From: DATKKX01 sp035542775 | GTDB taxonomy: Bacteria > Planctomycetota > Phycisphaerae > UBA1845 > UTPLA1 | NCBI GenBank assembly: GCA_035542775.1 | Contig: DATKKX010000011.1 | Span: forward strand, 1-10,603 | Direction: 5' to 3' | DNA length: 10,603 nt | Shown here: positions 5,105 to 10,603 of the stretch, one piece after another | Layout of the letters: every line of letters begins with the position of its first letter | Position numbering within the stretch: the stretch's first letter is position 1 | Notes under the pieces: generated by a model | What the model was told of the DNA's origin: nothing | The model's input: only the letters and a program-made list of their open reading frames with translations | Database searches by the model: none | Position numbers and translations under genes: made by a program

Positions 5105-6583
5105 CTAAAGATTGATCTTGACGCGAATGCTGCCGACCAGCGAATCGCGCGCGTGCTTGAGCCCACCGGGTTCGGTGATGTACTGAATGTCCGGCGTGAC
5201 GAAGATCCACGGGGTAATCTGAATCGAGTAGTACCATTCGTACACAGTTTCGCGATCGGCGTCCACGTTGACCTCGTGCCGATACTGGCTGGACAGGATG
5301 CTCTGGTTCATGCCAAAAGCGACCACGTCGTTGTCCCGCTTGGGGATCAGGCCTTGATACTGTGCGCCGATCGACCAAAAGTCGCTGATCTTGTTGATAT
5401 CCCGCTTTTTCCAGCCGTAACGGAAGAAGGCGCCCAATCCCTGCTTGTCCTTGGGGTCGGAGTTCTCCTTCCAGAGGAACTGGTCCATGCTGGTGTAGAA
5501 ACCGATGTTGTTGCTGCGCTGTCGCTGGGCGTAGATCGGAATGCCGTCGGTCGTGGCGATACGGTTCCTGAAAATGGGGCTGACGCGGCCATCCTGGTCG
5601 AGGCCGAAGCGGTAATTGCCGGGCAGGCTGCCGTTGGGACCCTGTAAGGTCGGCGACAAAATGAGCTCGTAGAACCCGACCCACTTCGGATCGTTGTGGA
5701 AGGTGGTCTTGCAGTGGAAGGTCTTGGTTGAATCGGTCTGATTGGCGTTCAGCATGCCGCTGCTGAAGGAGAGCCAATCCACCGGCTTGAACTTCATGTA
5801 GAGGCCGGGAGCCTTGCGGTGCGGAACGGTCGGGTTCATGTCCATGGACTGGTTGAGGAACTGATTCCATGGATTCATCGCGTAGGTGTTCATGTCGAAG
5901 AGATCGATCGGCGTCAGCAGCTTACCGACCCGGAACTCGATCATGTCCTTCAAGAAGCGCTGGCCGTACCACCACTTGTCCACGTAGATCTCATGGTCTC
6001 CCGCAGCGATGGTCCAGGAGGTGGACTCCAATGAGCCCACGTCCGCTTGTACGCTGTCGTTGTAGCTCGACTTGCCGCGGATGAAGAAGAAACCGCCGGG
6101 GATCAGCTTCATCTTGTCGAGATCGACGTACAGGTTTTCGCGGAGGTCGCCGTCCCAGTCGTCCGCGTTGTGGGTGTTGAGCCCGCCCTTGAAATTCCGC
6201 TGATAAACGCTGGTGTATACAATTTCAAGGTCGATGAAGTGGTCGTCCATCCAGTTGCGAACGCCGAACCAATCGCCGGTCATGCGCTTGCTGTTCAAAT
6301 CGAAGGGCAGAGTGGGAGTCTTCTTGGCCGGCTTGCTTTCGCTGGGCGCGGAAGCGGTCGGCGGAGGAGGAACGGCGGGCGCCGTAGCGGGCTGTTCGTC
6401 GAACTCGTCGTCGACGTCCGTCGTGAAGACGAGCGACATCGGCTCAGGTTGCTGATGCCGCCCGAAACCGCCCGAGTCCTCGACGAGCGGTTGCTGACCG
6501 GCCGCAACCGCAGAGCAGGTCAGCAAGATGAACAGGGCGGGGAGTTGCGCCTTGCGTGCCAGAATCCGGCGAGCCAAGGCCAT
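5105..6583 (-). CDS. OprB-family carbohydrate-selective porin
   Basis: The 492-residue product has a signal peptide (basic start, hydrophobic core 14-27, probable cleavage after AVAAG29). A low-complexity acidic and proline-rich linker follows (about 55-90). The porin domain opens at about residue 101 with the OprB hallmark MTGDWFGVRNWMDDH and then alternating aromatic/polar strands to the C-terminus. OprB-type proteins form outer-membrane beta-barrels that pass sugars and other small solutes. The last residues RVKINL keep the alternating terminal strand but end in Leu, not the usual Phe. AGGAGG lies 6 nt before ATG 6583, which decides this start over an ATG eight codons upstream. The Pro/Ala/Lys linker may span the periplasm or contact the cell wall, as similar N-terminal regions do in other porins. 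It is the first gene of a likely two-gene unit with the small exported protein. Confidence 0.88.
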   Translation of the reverse strand: MALARRILARKAQLPALFILLTCSAVAAGQQPLVEDSGGFGRHQQPEPMSLVFTTDVDDEFDEQPATAPAVPPPPTASAPSESKPAKKTPTLPFDLNSKRMTGDWFGVRNWMDDHFIDLEIVYTSVYQRNFKGGLNTHNADDWDGDLRENLYVDLDKMKLIPGGFFFIRGKSSYNDSVQADVGSLESTSWTIAAGDHEIYVDKWWYGQRFLKDMIEFRVGKLLTPIDLFDMNTYAMNPWNQFLNQSMDMNPTVPHRKAPGLYMKFKPVDWLSFSSGMLNANQTDSTKTFHCKTTFHNDPKWVGFYELILSPTLQGPNGSLPGNYRFGLDQDGRVSPIFRNRIATTDGIPIYAQRQRSNNIGFYTSMDQFLWKENSDPKDKQGLGAFFRYGWKKRDINKISDFWSIGAQYQGLIPKRDNDVVAFGMNQSILSSQYRHEVNVDADRETVYEWYYSIQITPWIFVTPDIQYITEPGGLKHARDSLVGSIRVKINL

Positions 6584-6607
6584 GATGTGCCTCCTGCACT
6601 GGGTCAT

Positions 6608-7101
6608 TGTTGTGATGTAGAAGCTCGAGTCTGAGTGCCGCCAATTCCGCTCGATCTATCCCTCGGTGGGAGGAGCGCGGCCTCAAGACCAGTCAACCGG
6701 GTCCAGGAAGAGTGGACGCTGGGACCACTTCACCATGTACCCCGTCCTATATCGGCAGATATGATGACCGAAGCCCCAGCAGCGCTACTGAAAACACTGT
6801 CGCGATGTCCTTGGCGGGGACGCCAGTAACACGCTGATGTCAGCCCGTGGGGTGACATTCCTGCGCGAGCCGCCGTGCCGCCGAAGTCGAGCTCACGCCG
6901 GAGCGATCTGCAAATCCTGCGCGTCAGCATCCCGCGTTCGAAACAACGCGCAGAACCTGCGCGGGTATTGCCCAAGCCCGTCGAGCGCCATCACGTCGCG
7001 AGAGCGATCCTTGCGGCAACGCCGCCGGCAAACTGACACGGCGATGCCCGCGGCAGCGACAAAGCATCCGCAGTTTCAGCGCCCGCTTCGCTTGCTAACC
7101 G
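6608..7101. other. Intergenic region between MFS and porin genes
   Basis: No gene is supported in these 0.5 kb. The region holds a 5-bp hairpin TGGCG/CGCCA (6812-6825), a 6-bp hairpin CGCGCA/TGCGCG (6947-6963), and three direct copies of CCTGCGCG (6861, 6916 and 6956). The MFS gene ends at its right edge without a visible T-tract terminator. The porin leader lies at its left edge. Short arginine/cysteine-rich frames were dismissed as chance. Confidence 0.55.
6616..6644 (-). promoter_or_regulatory. Weak candidate promoter for the porin
   Basis: On the minus strand TTGGCG (6644 to 6639), a 17-nt spacer and TCTACA (6621 to 6616) would start transcription about 25-30 nt before the porin start codon. 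The -10 box matches the consensus in only three positions, so this is a weak call made mainly on spacing and position. Confidence 0.22.
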
Positions 7102-8349
7102 CTATTCGCTTTGCTGAACTCGAGTCTCGCCTGGCCGGCTTCTTATCCGCGCGAGCAACGGCATGGCGGCGAGGCGGGTCAGGGAGGAGAGGGCGAAAAG
7201 CACGAGGTAGGTGGGGCGGTCGGTGCCCAGGGAATGCAAGACGATTCCGCCAAGGCTGGCTCCAGCGACCATGGCGGCGGCGTTCATGAGGTTGAACATG
7301 GTCAGCACGCTGGTCCGCTCTCTCTCCTGGATCAGCTCGAAGTACATCAGCGGGCTGGCCAGCTCATGGGCCGCCCAGGCAATGCCACCAAGCAGATGCA
7401 GAACCAGCAGATAGCTGAAGGAGGTCGACACCATCCACGCCGCCGCCTGGGGCACGATGCCAAGACCGCCGATCCACAGCACCAATCTGGGACCAAGACG
7501 ACTCGCCAGGCGACCCAGCCAGGGCGAGGCCACGACCTTGGCCAGATAGAACGCCGCGATCAGTGTTGCATATTCAGCATAGGAGAATTTCAGACGGCTG
7601 AGCATGTAAGGCGCAAAGTAGGGCCCGGCCATCTGAGCGCCGATCTGCAAGGCGGCCAGATAGACCAGCAGCCGGCCGTCGGCGCCATGGAGGATGCGGC
7701 CGGCCATCTCTCGGAAGGACACGCGTTGCTGCTCATCGGCGGCCAAGGTCGTGCTGCTTTGCAGAGTCAGGCAGCCCGCCGAGAAGAGCCTCCCCAGTGC
7801 CGCCAGGCCGAAGAGCAGGGCGAAGGCCGACACCTGCTGGTCGCGGGCCGAAGCGGCCTGGAGCGCGAAGCCGCCCGCGAGAAGCCCCAGCAATTGACAC
7901 GCCTGCATGATGCGGGCCCGTTTGCCGAAGAACGGGGCCCTCATCCGGGGAGGGATGAGGCGCTCCATCCAGGTCACCCATGCGGCTCCGGCGCACATCC
8001 CGGAACCCCAGTAGACGGCAATAGCGAGGAACACGATCCAGACGTGGGCGCGCCCCAGGGCAGCCATGATCGCGAGAGGCACAAAGCTCAGAGCCTGGGC
8101 CAGCACGCTGACAATGACCCAGCGGCTCACCGAGCCCAGCCAGACGACCGCCAGCGGTGAGATCAACTGGAGGAGTGCCCCGGCCAGCATGGGCACGGTA
8201 GTAATCAGGCCGACCGCGACGTCACCGAGTTGCACGGCGATGGCGAAGGCGGCAAGGTAGGTTTCGCCGACGCCCACCATGAAGCTGTAACCGCCGCCAT
8301 CAGAGTTGCTGGCCAGTACGTCACGTCGTATGCGTTCGGGTTCGTACAT
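7102..8349 (-). CDS. Major facilitator superfamily transporter
   Basis: The 415-residue product is almost entirely hydrophobic helices separated by short loops, consistent with about 12 membrane segments and the usual MFS length. The first half begins YSFMVGVGETYLAAFAIAVQ, with a Gly-rich first helix. A central charged loop lies near ADEQQRVSFREMAGRILHG, splitting the protein into two six-helix halves. A basic loop LIPPRMRAPFFGKRARIM is in the first half and GRLASRLGPR, the typical A-motif-like GxLaDrxGrR position, in the second. The substrate cannot be told from sequence. The start MYEPERIRRD at 8349 is the natural one but has no Shine-Dalgarno sequence. A good promoter lies ~85 nt upstream. 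The gene is divergent from larC, which might hint at a shared regulator, though a metal or lactate substrate is speculation. Confidence 0.82.
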   Translation of the reverse strand: MYEPERIRRDVLASNSDGGGYSFMVGVGETYLAAFAIAVQLGDVAVGLITTVPMLAGALLQLISPLAVVWLGSVSRWVIVSVLAQALSFVPLAIMAALGRAHVWIVFLAIAVYWGSGMCAGAAWVTWMERLIPPRMRAPFFGKRARIMQACQLLGLLAGGFALQAASARDQQVSAFALLFGLAALGRLFSAGCLTLQSSTTLAADEQQRVSFREMAGRILHGADGRLLVYLAALQIGAQMAGPYFAPYMLSRLKFSYAEYATLIAAFYLAKVVASPWLGRLASRLGPRLVLWIGGLGIVPQAAAWMVSTSFSYLLVLHLLGGIAWAAHELASPLMYFELIQERERTSVLTMFNLMNAAAMVAGASLGGIVLHSLGTDRPTYLVLFALSSLTRLAAMPLLARIRSRPGETRVQQSE

Positions 8350-8440
8350 CGGGAGAAAGCCGCCGGGCCGGCCGTGCCGGCAGGAAGCTCACCGGCCACC
8401 TTTGGCAACCGGAATGAGAGCCGACCGCCGCTGCCGGCTC

Positions 8441-8469
8441 ATCATATTCGGCCGTGCCTATTGCCTCAA
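8441..8469 (-). promoter_or_regulatory. Sigma-70-like promoter for the MFS gene
   Basis: On the minus strand TTGAGG (8469 to 8464), a 17-nt spacer and TATGAT (8446 to 8441) form a near-consensus promoter. Transcription would start near 8434, leaving an ~85-nt leader before ATG 8349. This is one of the better promoter matches in the window. Confidence 0.6.
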
Positions 8470-8489
8470 CGCCAGTCTTGGCGTAGCCT
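8461..8489 (+). promoter_or_regulatory. Possible promoter for larC
   Basis: On the plus strand TTGCCT (8461-8466), a 17-nt spacer and TAGCCT (8484-8489) would start transcription ~40 nt before larC. The -10 box has only T, A and the last T of the consensus. It overlaps the -35 box of the MFS promoter on the other strand. Confidence 0.28.
8469..8484. promoter_or_regulatory. Palindrome in the divergent larC/MFS control region
   Basis: ACGCCA-GTCT-TGGCGT is a perfect inverted repeat with 6-bp arms and a 4-bp centre. It abuts the -35 box of the MFS promoter (sharing base 8469) and fills most of the spacer of the possible larC promoter, a good position for a repressor or activator site. A small RNA hairpin in a leader is the alternative reading. 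Confidence 0.35.
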
Positions 8490-8535
8490 CCTGCCGGGCA
8501 AAGAGTTGGGCCGCAATTATTGGACGGGAAAACCG

Positions 8536-9723
8536 ATGAGGATCGGCTACTTCGATTGCTTCAGCGGCGCCAGCGGGGACATGATCCTCGCCGCCATGCT
8601 CTCTGTCGGACTGTCCGAGGAACGGCTGCGCTCGGAATTGGGGAAGCTTTCGCTCGGCGGATACGAGTTGAGCGTTCGGCAGATCCAGAAGCAGGGCCTG
8701 GCGGCGGTCAAGGTCGACGTCGTCCTGACCGACAAGCCGGGTCATCGTCATCTGAATCAAATCATCGAGATCATTGATCGGTCCGCGCTGTCCGACGCGG
8801 TGAAGCACCGCGCCAAGCGGATCTTCACACGCTTGGGCGAGGCCGAGGCCAAGGTACACGGCATTGCGGTGGAGACGGTTCATTTTCACGAGGTCGGGGC
8901 GATCGATGCGATCGTGGATGTCGTCGGGGCGGCGATCGGATGGGAGCAATTGGGGCTGGAGCGGGTGCTCTGCTCGCCGATTCCGGTGGGCAGCGGGACG
9001 GTCAGGTGCGAGCACGGGGTGCTGCCCGTACCGGCACCGGCGACGGCGGAACTGCTGGCGGGCGTGCCGCTGGCGGAGTGCGAAGAGACCGGCGAACTGC
9101 TCACGCCGACGGGGGCGGCGATCCTGACGGCGCTGGTGGATGGATTCGGGCCGATTCCGGCGATGCAGATCGAGCGCTGCGGCTATGGGGCGGGCTCGCG
9201 CGACGGGCAGAAACGGCCGAACGTCCTGCGGCTGTTTGTGGGACAAGCCGCCGAAGCCGGGGATTTGAGCGACGAGGTCGTGGTTCTGGAGGCCAATCTG
9301 GACGACACGACAGGCGAGCAGATCGGGCACTCGTTCGCCGCGCTGCTGGCGGCGGGGGCGTTGGATGTGTTCACCACGCCGATCATGATGAAGAAGAATC
9401 GCCCCGGAGTAACGTTGTCCGTGCTGGCGACGCGGGAAACACAGGCGGCTTGCGAGGAGGTTCTGTTCGCCGAAACGACGACGTTGGGCGTTCGGCGGCA
9501 CGTGTGCAGCAGGCGAAAGCTGGCGCGGGACTCCGCGACGGTGGAAACGAAGTTCGGCCCCATCCGGATGAAGCTGGGAAAGCGAGGCGATCATGTCACG
9601 TCGGCGTCACCGGAGTATGAAGTCTGTGCCGCCGCAGCGAAGAAGCATGGCGTCAGCCTCCGAGAGGTGATGAGCGAGGCCGCGTACGTCTGGCGTCGCG
9701 GGCAGGAGGAGGGCAGACGATGA
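8536..9723 (+). CDS. larC: Nickel-pincer cofactor nickel insertase LarC (single chain)
   Basis: LarC inserts nickel into pyridinium-3,5-bisthiocarboxylic acid mononucleotide, the last step in making the nickel-pincer nucleotide used by lactate racemase LarA and related enzymes; it consumes CTP and acts in the cytoplasm. The 395 residues cover the whole family pattern: FDCFSGASGDM (6-16), a basic/His stretch KPGHRHLNQI (67-76), HFHEVGAIDAIVD (116-128), PIPVGSGTV (148-156), TPTGAAIL (190-197), GYGAGSRD (216-223), EANLDDTTGEQIGH (252-265), and a C-terminal domain to about 384. In Lactobacillus plantarum larC is read as two parts joined by a programmed frameshift; here it is one continuous frame. 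ATG 8536 is chosen because the conserved N-terminus begins there; upstream frame to 8230 is not homologous. No strong Shine-Dalgarno is seen. larA, larB and larE are not in the window. Confidence 0.93.
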   Translation: MRIGYFDCFSGASGDMILAAMLSVGLSEERLRSELGKLSLGGYELSVRQIQKQGLAAVKVDVVLTDKPGHRHLNQIIEIIDRSALSDAVKHRAKRIFTRLGEAEAKVHGIAVETVHFHEVGAIDAIVDVVGAAIGWEQLGLERVLCSPIPVGSGTVRCEHGVLPVPAPATAELLAGVPLAECEETGELLTPTGAAILTALVDGFGPIPAMQIERCGYGAGSRDGQKRPNVLRLFVGQAAEAGDLSDEVVVLEANLDDTTGEQIGHSFAALLAAGALDVFTTPIMMKKNRPGVTLSVLATRETQAACEEVLFAETTTLGVRRHVCSRRKLARDSATVETKFGPIRMKLGKRGDHVTSASPEYEVCAAAAKKHGVSLREVMSEAAYVWRRGQEEGRR

Positions 9724-10334
9724 TCGCCGGATTGGCAGCGACAGAGACCATCTCCACCCAACAGGGCATACTGCTTGCCGCTCTAGCGCTGATCAGCCTC
9801 GTTCTTCTGGCCACGCGATGGCCGCGCCGCCGGCTTGACGGCTCACCCAAGCAGTATCGTCGGGAGATCGACTCGGCGACGGCGCAGAGCGAGTCGGTGA
9901 AGCGCGACATGGAGCAGTTACTCACCGAACTGGAGGATCTGTCCCGCAGGATCAACGGCCAGATCGACGCCAGTCTCGCCAAGCTGCGAGAGACGACGGA
10001 GGAGGCCGACCGGCGGATCTCGTCGCTGCGGATATTGATCGCGGAGAGCAAGCGGCGGGCGGGCGAGACGGGAGCCGCTCCGCCGCCGGCCGACGCGCCG
10101 CAGCAGGCAAGCATGTCGGCCGAAGTCGTCGGCGGTGCGACCGTGGAGCCGACTCCGCCGGAGCCGCAGCTTACTTCACTCCCTCCAGCCTCACCAGCCG
10201 GGCCGGAGCAGCGGCACCAACACATCTATGAGCTGGCCGATCAGGGACTGACGCCGGTGGAGATCGCCCAGAAGCTGCAAGCGCAGCCGGGGGAGATCGA
10301 GCTGATTCTGAATCTGCGGAAAGTGGAGAGCTGA
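9720..10334 (+). CDS. Membrane-anchored coiled-coil protein with C-terminal HTH-like segment
   Basis: The 204-residue product has one N-terminal membrane segment (about 15-32) followed by a basic stop (RWPRRR), so the bulk is likely cytoplasmic. Residues 45-113 are charged heptad-like helix (REIDSATAQSESVKRDMEQL and onward), a probable coiled coil. Residues 118-163 are a Pro/Ala-rich linker. The last ~36 residues, IYELADQGLTPVEIAQKLQ then GEIELILNLRK, look like a helix-turn-helix tail similar to the end of DUF6115/DUF2802-type proteins; family naming is from memory. The start ATG overlaps the larC stop (ATGA, 4 nt), pointing to translational coupling. No link between such proteins and nickel-pincer synthesis is known to me, so shared expression may not mean shared function. 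It ends 4 nt before the stop of the convergent PIN gene. Confidence 0.72.
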   Translation: MIAGLAATETISTQQGILLAALALISLVLLATRWPRRRLDGSPKQYRREIDSATAQSESVKRDMEQLLTELEDLSRRINGQIDASLAKLRETTEEADRRISSLRILIAESKRRAGETGAAPPPADAPQQASMSAEVVGGATVEPTPPEPQLTSLPPASPAGPEQRHQHIYELADQGLTPVEIAQKLQAQPGEIELILNLRKVES

Positions 10335-10338
10335 AGAC

Positions 10339-10603
10339 TCAATCCTCGCGGGCAGCGCTTTCCCGTAGCAGCGCCACGAGCCCCATCTGTTCGAAGTGCT
10401 TATCATAGGTGAGCGCGTGGTCAATCGCCCGAGCTTTCATAATCAGGAACGATGCGCAGTCCGTAAGGCTCCAGGTCTTATCGCTGCGATCCGAATAAAG
10501 TGCGAAAGCAGCCTGGAATTGCGCATTGGTTTGCGGAATTATGATCGTGCGAGGATTTTGGCCGAGTTGTTCGACGAGTTGCTTTGCTGCGATCCGCAGC
10601 ATT
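10339..10603 (-). CDS. PIN-domain toxin, VapC-like (5' end outside window)
   Basis: The last 87 or so codons of a PIN-domain protein are seen; the N-terminus lies beyond the right edge, since VapC proteins are usually about 130-140 residues. The conserved C-terminal pattern is clear: DKTWSLTDCASFLIMKARAI carries one catalytic-type Asp (TDC), and the second acidic/His motif is ALTYDKHFEQMGLVALL. VapC toxins are Mg-dependent RNases that cut tRNA or rRNA and are held off by a VapB antitoxin normally encoded just upstream, which here would be outside the window. The Met at 10602 is internal, not the start. It is convergent with the coiled-coil gene, with a 4-bp gap and no terminator between. Confidence 0.85.
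   Translation of the reverse strand, partial: MLRIAAKQLVEQLGQNPRTIIIPQTNAQFQAAFALYSDRSDKTWSLTDCASFLIMKARAIDHALTYDKHFEQMGLVALLRESAARED

Noticed and set aside
5064..5870. 268-codon minus-strand frame overlapping the porin in another frame
   Set aside because: It runs inside the porin gene, whose frame has the OprB motif, signal peptide and ribosome-binding site. The alternative is low complexity.
6741..6770. TATATC/GATAT inverted repeat with TATGAT as a plus-strand promoter
   Set aside because: No -35 box is found at 16-18 nt upstream and no plus-strand gene follows.
7111..8160. 349-codon open frame on the plus strand, antisense to the MFS gene
   Set aside because: The product is rich in Gln, Gly, Arg and His with no domain pattern, while the minus strand encodes a clear membrane transporter. 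It is a GC-rich shadow frame.
8458..9594. 378-codon open frame on the minus strand, antisense to larC
   Set aside because: larC on the plus strand has full family motifs. The antisense product is Arg/Gln-rich and has no recognisable features.
1..10603. CRISPR array, rRNA, integrase, transposase or phage genes
   Set aside because: No regularly spaced repeats and no intact mobile-element or phage protein was seen in any frame.

Overview
This is a GC-rich bacterial window (roughly 60% GC or more by eye) with eight protein genes, one of them cut by the right edge. I infer a Planctomycetota-like (Phycisphaerae-type) genome, probably a metagenome bin. The reasons are an OprB-type porin with a proline-rich N-terminal linker, a loose lipobox, several genes without a clear Shine-Dalgarno sequence, and long gene-poor intergenic DNA. 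No rRNA or marker gene is present, so the placement is tentative.

Layout. Bases 1-1745 hold no intact gene that I can defend. They contain (a) a compact minus-strand unit made of a promoter, two hairpins and a T-tract (42-136); (b) an orphan plus-strand promoter followed by a hairpin (348-420); (c) what looks like decayed coding sequence (862-1290), lying between two copies of a short motif at 181 and 1393; and (d) a good plus-strand promoter (1445-1472) followed by a ~265-nt leader rich in helices. That leader precedes a lipoprotein gene (1746-2333), which ends in a strong hairpin terminator. Two more plus-strand genes follow: an exported PQQ-like beta-propeller protein (2442-3884) and a small glyoxalase II-like metallo-hydrolase (3996-4646).

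Bases 4647-4810 are a convergent junction with palindromes and a strong hairpin. On the minus strand, an OprB-family porin (6583 to 5105) is followed 45 nt later by a tiny exported protein (5059 to 4811), a likely two-gene outer-envelope unit. A ~0.5 kb gap (6608-7101) separates the porin from a minus-strand MFS transporter (8349 to 7102).

The MFS gene is divergent from larC (8536-9723), the nickel insertase of the nickel-pincer nucleotide cofactor. larC overlaps by ATGA a gene for a membrane-anchored coiled-coil protein with a C-terminal HTH-like segment (9720-10334). The 186-bp divergent region carries a clear minus-strand promoter and a small palindrome touching its -35 box. The right edge cuts a minus-strand VapC-like PIN toxin.

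Most genes are recognisable envelope or housekeeping families. I see no convincing new multi-gene system. The best leads are non-coding: the structured lipoprotein leader, the tiny minus-strand transcription unit at the left edge, and the overlapping larC/MFS control region. The porin-linked small protein and the larC-coupled membrane protein are the best protein-level leads.
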